Numbered from the stretch's first letter, positions 1-7,297 are shown. The stretch: DNA of 17,532 nucleotides from CALJIC01 sp039805565 (GCA_039805565.1 JBDLTZ010000339.1:1-17532); one strand, 5' to 3'. Program-made: numbers and translations. The notes: a model not told the origin generated them from the letters alone.

Positions 1-117
1 CCAGCGCTTGACGCTGGACAGGCTGACCGCAAAGGTCGTGACAACCTCGTCGCGGGGCATTCCCCGCTCCAAGGCTGCCACGACCCGTTCGCGAAGATCG
101 ACTGAGTAAGCGCGCAT
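1..117 (-). CDS. IS630-family transposase, N-terminal fragment (runs off the window)
   Basis: Seen: reading leftward from the ATG at 117 gives 39 codons beginning MRAYSVDLRERVVAALERG and ending in SSVKRW at the window edge, with no stop. Known: IS630-family transposases open with this 'YSxDLRERVV' segment, the first part of a helix-turn-helix DNA-binding domain that precedes the DDE catalytic core. Inferred: this is the start of such a transposase; the rest, including the catalytic core, lies outside the window, so whether the gene is intact cannot be judged. Its upstream side faces the DUF427 gene. Confidence 0.85.
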   Translation of the reverse strand, partial: MRAYSVDLRERVVAALERGMPRDEVVTTFAVSLSSVKRW

Positions 118-161
118 GCCCTCAGTTTACCATACAGTCAACCTATTTGAGAAATGCTCTA
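1..161 (-). mobile_element. End of an IS630-family insertion sequence
   Basis: The transposase start is followed outward by about 42 non-coding bases ending in TATTTGAGAAATGCTC and then TA (160-161). IS630 elements insert at TA and duplicate it, so the outer end is placed at about 159 with the TA at 160-161. The other end is outside the window, so the terminal inverted repeat could not be confirmed. The boundary is an inference from the family's target preference and from the abrupt start of the next gene's ribosome binding site. Confidence 0.6.
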
Positions 162-176
162 GAGGGAGCCGACTTG

Positions 177-674
177 GTGAGCAACCCGCAGCGCATCCCG
201 CCAGCCCCAGGCCAGGAGTCCGTCTGGGACTACCCCCGCCCGCCGCGCGTCGAGGACACAGCCAGGCACATCCGGGTGATCTTCGGCGGCGTTACGTTGG
301 CCGACACCCGCCGCGCCCGCCGGGTGCTGGAGACCAGCCACCCGCCGGTCTACTACATCCCGCCCGAGGACATCCGTATGGAGCACCTCGCGCCGGTCGA
401 GCGCTCCAGCTTCTGCGAGTTCAAGGGCGCGGCGAGCTACTACACGGTCTCGGCCGGCGGCAAGGTCGCCGAGGCCGCGGCGTGGTACTACCCGCGCCCC
501 ACGCCCGCCTTCGAGGCCATCCGGGGTTATGTCGCGTTCTACCCCGGCCGCATGGACGCCTGCTACGTCGGCGACGAGCTCGTGGTGCCGCAGCCGGGCG
601 GCTTCTACGGCGGCTGGATCACCGCCGACATCGTCGGTCCCTTCAAGGGCGCACCCGGCACAATGGGCTGGTAG
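177..674 (+). CDS. DUF427 domain protein
   Basis: A 165-aa soluble protein of the DUF427 (PF04248) family, whose biochemical role is not established. Family hallmarks seen: a DTRRARRVLETSHPPVYYIP segment (an 'R-x-L-E-xxxPPxYY-P' strand-turn), then FCEFKGAASYYTV, an aromatic AAAWYYPRPTPAF motif, and VAFYPGRMDACYVGDE. No signal peptide or membrane segment is visible. The start chosen is GTG 177, because GAGGGAG sits 7 nt upstream; the longer in-frame ATG at 147 lies inside the IS630 end and would add 10 IS-derived residues. The native promoter appears displaced by the insertion, so expression may depend on read-out from the element. The gene ends just before a strong hairpin shared with the convergent gene. 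Confidence 0.85.
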   Translation: MSNPQRIPPAPGQESVWDYPRPPRVEDTARHIRVIFGGVTLADTRRARRVLETSHPPVYYIPPEDIRMEHLAPVERSSFCEFKGAASYYTVSAGGKVAEAAAWYYPRPTPAFEAIRGYVAFYPGRMDACYVGDELVVPQPGGFYGGWITADIVGPFKGAPGTMGW

Positions 675-697
675 GGCGTCACGTCGGGCACAAACAA

Positions 698-738
698 GCG
701 GGCCGGGGATCGACGGATGCTGTCGATCCCCGGCCCGC
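698..738. terminator. Perfect 17-bp hairpin between convergent genes (bidirectional terminator)
   Basis: GCGGGCCGGGGATCGAC (698-714) pairs perfectly with GTCGATCCCCGGCCCGC (722-738) around a 7-nt loop. It lies 23 nt after the DUF427 stop and 27 nt beyond the stop of the leftward 79-aa gene. On the minus strand it is followed by CTTGTTTG, a partial U tract, so it looks better as a terminator for the leftward operon; on the plus strand no T run follows. Confidence 0.8.
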
Positions 739-765
739 TCGCTCTCAGCAGCAGTCAGCGCTCCG

Positions 766-1005
766 CTAGCTCCCCTCGGCCGGCGCCACATCCGACTCGC
801 GCTGCACCGCGTCCACCTGCGTCTCGACCCACGCCTCGGCCTCGTCGCGCATTGCCAGCGGCTGCGACTGCCGCGTGCCGTCGGCCGCCTCAAGCTGCCC
901 GATCCACATGCCGTCGTCCGTCTGGGCGATGGCCGCGCGCCCCACAGGCGTGTCCATCGTCCAGCTCGGCTGGCCGCCCAGCTGGCGCCACCGCGTCTCG
1001 CTCAT
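766..1005 (-). CDS. Small acidic protein of unknown function (79 aa)
   Basis: I do not recognise a family. The protein starts MSETRWRQLGGQPSWTMDTP and has a repeated aromatic/acidic pattern (SWTMDTPVGRAAIAQTDDGMWIGQLEAADG), which could form a small beta-sheet, followed by a helical DEAEAWVETQVDAVQRE segment and a short tail. No cysteines, signal peptide or membrane segment. The ATG at 1005 is chosen because AAGGAGG sits 5 nt upstream, an excellent Shine-Dalgarno; an 11-codon-longer start at 1038 would place that site inside the gene. It is the last gene of the leftward block, 60 bp after purine nucleoside phosphorylase and just before the hairpin at 698-738. Codon use and the strong ribosome site support a real gene. 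Confidence 0.7.
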   Translation of the reverse strand: MSETRWRQLGGQPSWTMDTPVGRAAIAQTDDGMWIGQLEAADGTRQSQPLAMRDEAEAWVETQVDAVQRESDVAPAEGS

Positions 1006-1065
1006 CACGTCCTCCTTATACGCTCCCGTGCTGCTCACGTATGACGCAACAAGCGTGCCCGCGAT

Positions 1066-1893
1066 CTACATCCGCGCCAGGATGCCCTTGATCAGCGCGC
1101 CGAACTTTGGCTTCGCCGCCTCCCCCGCCTCCAGCACCTCCTCGTGGTTCGCCGGCGCCCCGTCCGGCAGCGCCTGGTTCGTCACCAGCGAGATGCCCAG
1201 CACGCGCATGCCCATGTGCCGCGCCACCACAACCTCGGGCGCGGTCGACATTCCGACCGCGTCGGCGCCCAGCACGCGCGCCATGCGCAGCTCGGCCGCG
1301 CTCTCGAAGCTCGGGCCCGTCAGCATCAGGTACACGCCCTGGCGCAGCGTCGTCCCCTGCTCATCAGCCACCGCGTGCGCCAGCGCCGCCAGCTCCGCAT
1401 CGTAGGCCCCCACCATGGCTGGGAACCGCGGCCCCAGCCGGTCGTCGTTCGGGCCGCGCAGCGGGTGGTGGCCCGCCATCCCCGGCAGGAAGATGTGGTC
1501 CGCGATCCGCATCAGGTCGCCCACCGGCCACTCGGCCCGCAGCCCGCCCGCCGCGTTCGTCACCAGCAGCGTGTCGCACCCCAGCGCCCGCATCACGCGC
1601 ACCGGAAAGGTCACCTGCTGCATCGAGTAGCCCTCGTAGAAGTGGAAGCGGCCGCGCATCACCGCCACCGGCTGTCCCGCCAGCCGCCCCACCGCCAGCT
1701 CCCCGCGGTGCCCCACTACCGTCGAGCGCGGGAAGCCGGGCACATCGGCGTACGGCACCACCGCGGCGTCCTCGAGCTCGTCCGCAAGCCCGCCGAGCCC
1801 CGACCCCAGGATCACTCCCACCCGGGGCTGCATCGCCGCCCGCGCCGCGATCGCCGCCCGCGCCGCCTCGATCTCATCGTAGAGGTTGTCCAC
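1066..1893 (-). CDS. punA: Purine nucleoside phosphorylase (trimeric PNP family)
   Basis: A 275-aa cytoplasmic enzyme that cleaves purine (deoxy)nucleosides with phosphate to free base and (deoxy)ribose-1-phosphate, in purine salvage. Motifs in order: GVILGSGLGGLAD (phosphate-binding loop), VVGHRGELAVGRLAG, MRGRFHFYEGY, LLVTNAAGGL, LTGPSFESAAELRMARVLGADAVGMSTAPEVVVARH and SLVTNQA (purine-site Asn). Length fits the about 270-280 aa PNP family. The start is GTG 1893 with AAGGAG 5 nt upstream. The gene follows the PH/SHOCT gene after a 112-bp spacer filled with 7-bp-periodic repeats, and precedes the 79-aa gene by 60 bp. Guanosine/inosine preference is inferred from family membership. Confidence 0.95.
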   Translation of the reverse strand: MDNLYDEIEAARAAIAARAAMQPRVGVILGSGLGGLADELEDAAVVPYADVPGFPRSTVVGHRGELAVGRLAGQPVAVMRGRFHFYEGYSMQQVTFPVRVMRALGCDTLLVTNAAGGLRAEWPVGDLMRIADHIFLPGMAGHHPLRGPNDDRLGPRFPAMVGAYDAELAALAHAVADEQGTTLRQGVYLMLTGPSFESAAELRMARVLGADAVGMSTAPEVVVARHMGMRVLGISLVTNQALPDGAPANHEEVLEAGEAAKPKFGALIKGILARM

Positions 1894-1912
1894 AAGCGCT
1901 CCTTATCATGGC

Positions 1913-2007
1913 CGACGAAGGACGAACAACCAAGGACCAACCGCTTACGCTGCTGGTCCTCGCTCATTCGTCCTTGGTCCGTCGTCCTCGGTCCTTCGTC
2001 GTTCGTC
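1913..2007. repeat. Degenerate heptad repeats in inverted arrangement
   Basis: Left part, plus strand: CGAAGGA CGAACAA, then CCAAGGA CCAACCG, i.e. units of 7 bp with consensus C(G/C)AAGGA. Right part (about 1953-2007) shows the same units on the minus strand: CGAACGA CGAAGGA, CCGAGGA CGACGGA, CCAAGGA CGAATGA, GCGAGGA. The two halves form an imperfect inverted repeat around a spacer of roughly 15 nt. It fills the gap between the PH/SHOCT gene and punA. Short 7-bp repeats of this kind are known from cyanobacterial genomes (STRR elements); a role here is not established. Confidence 0.7.
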
Positions 2008-2695
2008 AGATCCGGCTCAGAAGCTCGCGCTTCTTCGCCTCGAACTCCTCGTGCGAGAGGATCCCCTGGTCCCGCAGGTCCGCCAGCTTCTGCAGCGTCG
2101 CCTCGATATCGTTCCCCCCGCTCCCACGCCCGGGCGCCGCCATATACGCCGCCACGCTCTGCGGGTCCAGGTAGCCGTACCCCCGGCTGTACTCGTTCTT
2201 GGCCTCCATCATCGCCCGCTTGAACTCCAGCGGGTTCTCGATGCGCCGGAAGTAGTTCACACCCGAGTCCGACCCAGTGATGATCTCGATGTCCCCGAAG
2301 TCGAACAGACGCCCAACCCAGCTCTGGCGCAGCTCCACATCGTTGATCTTCTCCAGCGAGGAGTCAAGCGCCTCCTTGTTGAAGATCCCGCGCAGCTGGA
2401 TCACGCGCATATCCGTCACGAAGTACTGCTCGTTATTCCAGCGGAAGTAGTCGAACACCGCGCTCGCCACCACCATCAGGCTGATCAGCACGCAGACGAT
2501 CATCACCAGCTGGCCCACTGACTGCCCCCCCACCACCTGGTTTGGGAAGGCGGCCTGCGAGGCCACGCCGGCCGCGATCAGCAGGCCGATCAGGAACAGC
2601 TCAGTCAGGATGTTGCTCACCAGAACGAACGTGTGCTGCCTCCCGATGTAGCGGATGTTCTCACCACGCCCGAGGAGGTCATCAATGTAGGCCAT
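2006..2695 (-). CDS. Membrane protein with bacterial PH domain and C-terminal SHOCT domain
   Basis: A 229-aa protein. Two hydrophobic segments (about residues 23-45 and 62-82) are followed by a bacterial PH (bPH2, YdbS-like) domain at about 88-170, containing NEQYFVTDMRVIQLRGIFNK and 'IEIITGSDSGVNYFRRIENP'. A flexible Gly/Ser linker leads to a SHOCT domain at about 200-229 (LQKLADLRDQGILSHEEFEAKKRELL). SHOCT is a short C-terminal oligomerisation-type domain; bPH2 proteins are membrane-anchored with no enzymatic role known. The N terminus (GRGENIRYIGRQH) is typical of this family. The ATG has AAGGAG 6 nt upstream. It lies 37 bp after recO and upstream of punA, all leftward, so probably co-transcribed. 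The domains are clear; the cellular role is unknown. Confidence 0.85.
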   Translation of the reverse strand: MAYIDDLLGRGENIRYIGRQHTFVLVSNILTELFLIGLLIAAGVASQAAFPNQVVGGQSVGQLVMIVCVLISLMVVASAVFDYFRWNNEQYFVTDMRVIQLRGIFNKEALDSSLEKINDVELRQSWVGRLFDFGDIEIITGSDSGVNYFRRIENPLEFKRAMMEAKNEYSRGYGYLDPQSVAAYMAAPGRGSGGNDIEATLQKLADLRDQGILSHEEFEAKKRELLSRI

Positions 2696-2732
2696 GCTTG
2701 GCTCCTTGTACGATGGCCGGAACGCCAGCCGC

Positions 2733-3488
2733 TCACGAGGCGGCGCGCACCTCTTCCAGGAACGCCGTGGATTTCAGGTCACGCTCGAGGATGCGGCGCA
2801 GGTACGAGCGCAGCAGCTGCTCAGCCTCGCGCCGCGTCTCGGGTGAGATCGTCAGCTGCTCGGCGGCCTCCACCGGCTGTGCCTGAAGGTAGCGCAGCAG
2901 CTTAAACGCCGGCAGGCTCATCCGCGTCGCGTCGCGGTCCCTCCCGGCGCAGCGCGCGCAGAGCGCCCCGCCCGCCCCCGGGCTGAAGTGACGCGTCTCC
3001 TCTGTCAGCAGCTCCTGGCAGGCCGCGCAGTCGCGCAGCTGTGGCCGGTACCCCAGCACATCCAGGAGGTGCAGCTCATAGTGCCGCAGCACGAGGTCGA
3101 CCGAGCGCGTCCCGTCCAGCGCGCGGAGCGTCGCCACCAGGATCTCGAATGCCCGCCGGTTCTCATCCTCGTCCTCGGTCAGCCGGTCGATCAGCTCGGC
3201 CGCGTAGTATGCCGCGCCGATCCGCTCCAGGTCCACCCGGAGCGCCTCAAAGCCCTCGATGATCGCGCTCTGCGTGACGATATCAAGGCTGCGCCCAACG
3301 GCCAGCAGCAGCGTCGCGTGCGTAAACAGCTCGATGTGCCCCGCGAGCCGGCTCGTGGTCTTGCGCACACCCTTCGCCACCACGCGCCGCTTCCCCTGCG
3401 GGGTCACCAGCGTCAGCACCCTGTCGGCCTCGCCGAAGTCGCTCCGCCGGATGATCACCGCCTCAGTTCGGTAGACCCGATCGCGCAT
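2733..3488 (-). CDS. recO: DNA repair protein RecO
   Basis: A 251-aa recombination mediator that, with RecR, loads RecA onto SSB-coated single-stranded DNA in the RecF pathway; it also anneals complementary strands. Seen: the N-terminal OB-fold signature YRTEAVIIRRSDFGEADRVL, followed by LTPQGK-type TPQGKRRVVAKGVRK and the RLAGHIELFTHATLLLAVGRS segment. The alpha-helical middle leads to a four-cysteine zinc site at C154, C157, C177 and C180 (CAAC and CARC), then a C-terminal helical domain. Length is normal for RecO (about 240-260 aa). The ATG at 3488 is a plain start with only a weak purine-rich upstream region. First gene of the leftward recO - PH/SHOCT - punA - small gene series. Confidence 0.95.
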   Translation of the reverse strand: MRDRVYRTEAVIIRRSDFGEADRVLTLVTPQGKRRVVAKGVRKTTSRLAGHIELFTHATLLLAVGRSLDIVTQSAIIEGFEALRVDLERIGAAYYAAELIDRLTEDEDENRRAFEILVATLRALDGTRSVDLVLRHYELHLLDVLGYRPQLRDCAACQELLTEETRHFSPGAGGALCARCAGRDRDATRMSLPAFKLLRYLQAQPVEAAEQLTISPETRREAEQLLRSYLRRILERDLKSTAFLEEVRAAS

Positions 3489-3670
3489 CGCTGTTTCGCC
3501 CCGCTCGCCCGCCCGCTTCGTGAAAGAGATGCCGTGCTGGTGTGAGCGCTCATCCGCGTAGGCCGCGCCCGTCCACCATCACTCCCACCCCTCCCCCCAC
3601 GCAATCAGCCCATCTTTACTTGGCACGTGCCACACACCGGCATCGCTCAAGACCCAAGCCTCTAGCGCAC

Positions 3671-5596
3671 TCAGCTCTCAGCACCCGCCTCGAGCCTCGC
3701 CCTCAGTGCCTCCAGCGCCGCGCCGCTCGCCTGGTGAGCGCGGTTCAGCAGACGCTGCGGCACCTGGCCCGCGGCCCGCCGCCGCAGTGCCGCGCTTGCC
3801 TCACACGGCGCGCCCAAAAGGGAGGCGGCGCCGGCGTAGAACTCCAGTGCCGCCACCACCACCGCCAGATCGCTTTCGCTCAGCGGAGCGTCGCTCTCGC
3901 CATCGCCTGCCAGGCCGTAGCCCGCCTTCCGCAGCCGCGCCGCCAGCTCCGCCGCGTCGCCGTCGCGCACTAGCAGAGCAGCTTCGCCCAGCTCCTCCGC
4001 CGGCGGCATGCGCACGCGCCGGTCGCGCCGCACCTGCTCCAGCAGCAGCCTGTCGCGCGCCCGCAGCACGTGCCCGCGCTGGAGCGTGAGCTGCCCGTGG
4101 CGCCCGGCCCAGTCGCGCAGTGTCGCCGCCACGTTCTGGGGCGTAGGCCGGCCGCTCTGCTCCTCGAGGAAGCGCAGCATCTCCTCCTGGCCGATCCCCT
4201 GCTCGAGCGCCGCCTGCACGCTCCTTCGCGTCAGCCGGTGCGGCCCACCTGCCGACACGGGCGCCTCGGCGATCCGCCCGAGCTGGAACTGCGCGTAGAG
4301 CGGTGCGTACGCGGGCACCACCACCTCGAAGTTCGGCTGCACCACCAGCGGCTCTTGCGGCGGCTCAGGCGGCGCCGCAGCCCCCCGCAGCAGCGCCTCG
4401 CCGTACGCCGTCAGCCGGAAGCTCGCGGGCGCATCCCCCCGAAGCCCCGCGTCCGCCAGCCCCAGCCAGCGCAGCGAGCATGCCACCACCCCGCGGATCT
4501 GCGCCCCCTCCACCAGGTCCCAGTTGATGAAGCCGCTCAGCGGGAGCTTGGTGCGGCTCTGGAGTCCCCAGCGGAAGTAGTCGCCATCCGGGCGCGCGTA
4601 GTCCGGCTCGGCGGCCTTCACCGCGGCCACGAAGCCCGCGAGATCGACCCACGCGCCCGCCGGCACCTGGGCGATCAGCGCCAGCAGCGCCCGCCTCGCG
4701 GCAGGCACGTCCCGGGTGTACGGCTGCTGCGCGCGGATCCCCTCCAGCGCTGCGAGCTCATCCCACCCCGAGTCCACCCACGCGCTGAAGAGCGCCCGCA
4801 GACGATCCAGCCGCCCGAGCCGCATCCAGTCCAGCGCGGCGCGTGCCGTCCGAAGGAGGGAACCGGCGCCCGCGCTCACGAGCCCGGCCTCCTGCGCGAC
4901 CTGGCGCAGAAACTGCGCGTACGGCCACTGCTCCTCGCGCGCCACGCCGTTCAGGTCGGCGGCGTGTCCCCAGCGGCGCGCCAGGCGCACCAGGCTCGCC
5001 TTCGACAGCCCGCCGCCGGGCACCATCTCCAGCAGACCATCGTGCGCCATCACGAGCAGACCCAGCAGGTGGCGCTCCAGCACGGCGACCTCGCCGTCCA
5101 GGTGCTCGGCGGGAGGCGCTATCGGCACGACCTCCAGCCGCGCCTCACGCGGCTGCACCACAGGCAGCAGCTCCAGCAGATCGGGCGGCACGGCGTAGGA
5201 CTGCCGCGGGCCATCTTCCACCTCCTGCAGGACCCCCAGGAGGAAGAGCTGCTCCGTCACGCTCGGCGGGCTCTTCAGGGACAGCAGGTACTCTCGCGGG
5301 CTCACGTAGTCCCCGTGCGGCCGTACCCTTCCAAACTCGCGCTCGAAGATAGGAGCAGGAATCGCCCCGCCCCGCTCCTGTAGCACGCGCAGCGCTCTCT
5401 CAGCCTCGGGGCCGAGGTTCCTCACGACGCGCTGTACGGTATCAGGGGCCAGCATCACGTCCGCCAGTTCCTGCGCGCTGCTCGCCGCCCCAAGCGACCA
5501 GAGCCGCGCGAGTGTCTGACGCTCCTGCTCACTCCGCCCCTCGAGCCAGCCACGCAGCGGCTGAACAACCTTGCCTATCCTTTTGTTAGGCCGCAC
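3671..5596 (-). CDS. Helicase-associated (Helicase_C_3 / XPB-Ssl2 N-terminal-like) protein without a helicase motor
   Basis: A 641-aa protein related to the Helicase_C_3 (PF13625) region found at the N terminus of XPB/Ssl2-type helicases and in stand-alone bacterial proteins. Seen: repeated winged-helix-like segments in the N-terminal half (SAQELADVMLAPDTVQRVVR; 'LSKASLVRLARRWG'), and the family's diagnostic strand VVQPNFEVVVPAYAPL at about residues 417-432. This is followed by HRLTRRSVQAALEQGIGQEE and 'PTPQNVAATLRDWAGRHGQL'. There are no Walker A, DEAD/DEAH or other helicase motifs, so it cannot be a motor. Likely DNA-binding, function unknown. The GTG start at 5596 has only a weak purine stretch upstream, so the start is uncertain. 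It is preceded by a strong promoter (5642-5671). Confidence 0.75.
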   Translation of the reverse strand: MRPNKRIGKVVQPLRGWLEGRSEQERQTLARLWSLGAASSAQELADVMLAPDTVQRVVRNLGPEAERALRVLQERGGAIPAPIFEREFGRVRPHGDYVSPREYLLSLKSPPSVTEQLFLLGVLQEVEDGPRQSYAVPPDLLELLPVVQPREARLEVVPIAPPAEHLDGEVAVLERHLLGLLVMAHDGLLEMVPGGGLSKASLVRLARRWGHAADLNGVAREEQWPYAQFLRQVAQEAGLVSAGAGSLLRTARAALDWMRLGRLDRLRALFSAWVDSGWDELAALEGIRAQQPYTRDVPAARRALLALIAQVPAGAWVDLAGFVAAVKAAEPDYARPDGDYFRWGLQSRTKLPLSGFINWDLVEGAQIRGVVACSLRWLGLADAGLRGDAPASFRLTAYGEALLRGAAAPPEPPQEPLVVQPNFEVVVPAYAPLYAQFQLGRIAEAPVSAGGPHRLTRRSVQAALEQGIGQEEMLRFLEEQSGRPTPQNVAATLRDWAGRHGQLTLQRGHVLRARDRLLLEQVRRDRRVRMPPAEELGEAALLVRDGDAAELAARLRKAGYGLAGDGESDAPLSESDLAVVVAALEFYAGAASLLGAPCEASAALRRRAAGQVPQRLLNRAHQASGAALEALRARLEAGAES

Positions 5597-5641
5597 GTAT
5601 CTTCATTCCATGCATAGTATCGAGCACAGAACTGCAATGAT

Positions 5642-5671
5642 ATTATAGGCTATCGCAGGCAGTGCGGTCAA
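5642..5671 (-). promoter_or_regulatory. Sigma70-type promoter for the Helicase_C_3-type gene
   Basis: On the minus strand TTGACC (5671-5666) and TATAAT (5647-5642) are separated by 18 nt: a consensus -10 and a 5/6 match -35. Transcription would begin near 5635, about 40 nt before the GTG start at 5596. The surrounding 5600-5720 stretch is clearly A/T-richer than the coding DNA. Confidence 0.7.
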
Positions 5672-5816
5672 CACATCCGTTTTAGTATCTCACCGCCACA
5701 AACCGATATACTGTAGCACAAACCTTACCCCGCCGTTTATCAATGGAGCGATCGTACGCGAATATAAAGGCGCTGGGGCACAGTGGTGGTAAAGGGCGGA
5801 GCCCCGAGCAAAACGC

Positions 5817-5845
5817 TTACAGATCCGGCAGGATTGCTATACAAT
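5817..5845 (+). promoter_or_regulatory. Candidate sigma70 promoter for the ATP-grasp / phosphatase genes
   Basis: TTACAG (5817-5822), 17-nt spacer, TACAAT (5840-5845). It points toward the ATP-grasp gene and would give a leader of roughly 200 nt that includes the repeat at 5958 and the palindrome at 5972. Motif matches are moderate, so this is tentative. Confidence 0.4.
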
Positions 5846-5957
5846 GCGTGGGCCATCGGGCGCTCGCCGGCGGGGATTGCCGGTGGCCAAAGGCGTACGA
5901 GCTGTCTGTCACCAACGTTGCGCGTTGGACGGCAAACCTCATTTCCACTCACACATG

Positions 5958-5973
5958 CGTTCAGGGGGTGCGG
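5958..5973 (+). repeat. Inverted-repeat copy A (CGTTCAGGGGGTGCGG)
   Basis: This 16-mer matches, with one mismatch, the reverse complement of 7284-7299 (CGTTCAGAGGGTGCGG), and resembles 7140-7150 (TTCAGGGGTGCG type) in direct orientation. Copies A and C therefore face each other around the ATP-grasp gene, as the ends of a mobile element would. Confidence 0.6.
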
Positions 5974-6058
5974 TAGCTACCCGATTGGAGCGTTGATTCC
6001 CGCAGCAAAATGCCGCATGTTACCCGTGCGGATACACACCTCTCAGGAGGGCACAACC

Positions 6059-7132
6059 ATGACAACCACTGCAACCTCGTCCCTTCAGGTCAAGTCGCAC
6101 TATCCCTTCATCACGCGCTTACTAATTGAGTTGTACCAGGCCGGGGAACTCCCAGATGTAGCCCATATTGACGTCGAACCGACCTATGGGTATGCCGGTC
6201 GGCTTGTCCACCGTGACGGTACCGTTCGCTTCTTTCGCGGGAAGAGTTTTAATATCAACCGAAGCAGTTCCTCAGAGATCGCCAAGGACAAGGGCTACAC
6301 TAAGTATTTCCTGCAGCAGCTCGGCTATCGCACCCCGCGCGGCAAGGTCTTTCTGCTGCCTGAGTTTGTTGCCTGCATCGACCAGATGTTGGGCCGTCAC
6401 GGGTTTTCGAACTATGCCACTGTCGACCAAATCTTCTCGTATGTCACTCAGGAGATTGCCTACCCCTGCTATATAAAGCCCAACAGAGGTGCGCAGGGCA
6501 GGGGGGTGAATAAATGCTATACAGACAAGGACGTAGCTGAGGTCGTCACGCACTACCATCAAGAACAACTCACCACACTGATCGTTGAGGAGGCTGTCCC
6601 ATGGCCAGACTACCGCGTGGTCGTTCTGAAAGGTCAGGTAATATCCTGTTATCTCCGCAAACCGCTGGTTATCACAGGCGATGGGCGTGCTACGATCCGA
6701 GAGTTGTTCGCAATCCGCCAAGCCGTGTTCGTCGAGCGGCAGCGTAATATAATCCTGCATTTGGACGATGTACGGATCCAGCGCCGCCTGGCGCGCCACA
6801 ACTACACCTTTGACACGGTTCTGGCGGACGGCCAGACGTTCCAGGTCTATGAGGCTTCGAACCTGTCGCTTGGTGGTGAGGCGGAAGATATGCACCACCG
6901 TATCCATGATCATTGGAAAGAGCTATGCCGTCGGATAAGCCAAGACATGGACTTGTTGTTGTGTGGCATTGACCTCGCTTGTGCTGATATAAGTGACCCG
7001 TCCTCTGACTACAGTATCCTTGAGGTAAACGCCTCACCAGGTTTCGACAACTATGCCGCGAGTGGTGATGAGCAAGCGCGCATTGTGCGCAATCTCTACC
7101 GGCTTGTATATGGCGAGACGATATTTCTCTGA
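6059..7132 (+). CDS. ATP-grasp ligase of the cyanophycin synthetase / glutathione synthetase (GshB-like) type
   Basis: A 357-aa cytoplasmic carboxylate-amine ligase: family members use ATP to form an acyl-phosphate that is attacked by an amine. Substrate unknown. Seen: KGYTKYFLQQLGYRTPRGKV (the pre-ATP-grasp helix), YIKPNRGAQGRGV (Lys140 and the Gly-rich loop over ATP), TTLIVEEAVPWPDYRVVVLK, then GDGRATIRELFAIRQ and VYEASNLSLGGEAED, both reminiscent of the cyanophycin synthetase ATP-grasp core. The Mg-binding terminal motif is YSILEVNASPGFDNYA (Glu322, Asn324). It lacks the Mur-ligase half of cyanophycin synthetase and the GshA half of GshAB. The ATG is set by AGGAGG 8 nt upstream. Its codons use more A/T at third positions than flanking genes, suggesting transfer. 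The phosphatase gene follows after 264 bp on the same strand. Confidence 0.85.
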   Translation: MTTTATSSLQVKSHYPFITRLLIELYQAGELPDVAHIDVEPTYGYAGRLVHRDGTVRFFRGKSFNINRSSSSEIAKDKGYTKYFLQQLGYRTPRGKVFLLPEFVACIDQMLGRHGFSNYATVDQIFSYVTQEIAYPCYIKPNRGAQGRGVNKCYTDKDVAEVVTHYHQEQLTTLIVEEAVPWPDYRVVVLKGQVISCYLRKPLVITGDGRATIRELFAIRQAVFVERQRNIILHLDDVRIQRRLARHNYTFDTVLADGQTFQVYEASNLSLGGEAEDMHHRIHDHWKELCRRISQDMDLLLCGIDLACADISDPSSDYSILEVNASPGFDNYAASGDEQARIVRNLYRLVYGETIFL

Positions 7133-7139
7133 GTAACTA

Positions 7140-7297
7140 TTCAGGGGTGCGATAGAGCAGGGATGAGCCGTGGCGCGTCCGTCAGTTTCTTGTCAAATCA
7201 CGAGCCTCGGCACAACAAGACGTTGTTTCGAAGCGGCAACCGGCTCCTCTCTGGCGAAACTAGGGAGGGGAAACCCACCTCAGCCGCACCCTCTGAA
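7140..7297. repeat. Small inverted-repeat element with internal hairpins
   Basis: TTCAGGGGTGCG at the left end pairs with CGCACCCTCTGAA at the right end (one extra base), so the 158-bp segment is closed by a 12-bp stem. Inside are smaller hairpins: AACAA-gacg-TTGTT near 7214-7227, and GAGGGG pairing with CCaCCTC near 7264-7281. It contains no gene. It could be a MITE-like remnant, since its ends resemble the repeat at 5958, or a structured RNA leader of the next gene; I recognise no known riboswitch. Confidence 0.55.

Larger units (their letters stand above)
5672..6058. other. Intergenic region upstream of the ATP-grasp gene
   Basis: No convincing gene is seen here on either strand; the short open frames present have no recognisable motifs or ribosome binding sites. 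It holds a plausible rightward promoter (5817-5845), one copy of a CGTTCAGGGGGTGCGG repeat (5958-5973), and a 10-bp palindrome GGTAGCTACC (5972-5981) that could be a regulator site. Together with the leftward promoter at 5642-5671 this makes the region a divergent control region. Confidence 0.6.

Noticed and set aside
4070..5383. 437-codon open frame on the plus strand opposite the Helicase_C_3-type gene
   Set aside because: His/Arg/Gln-rich composition with no motifs, no ribosome site, and full overlap with a gene that has recognisable domains. It is a high-GC shadow frame.
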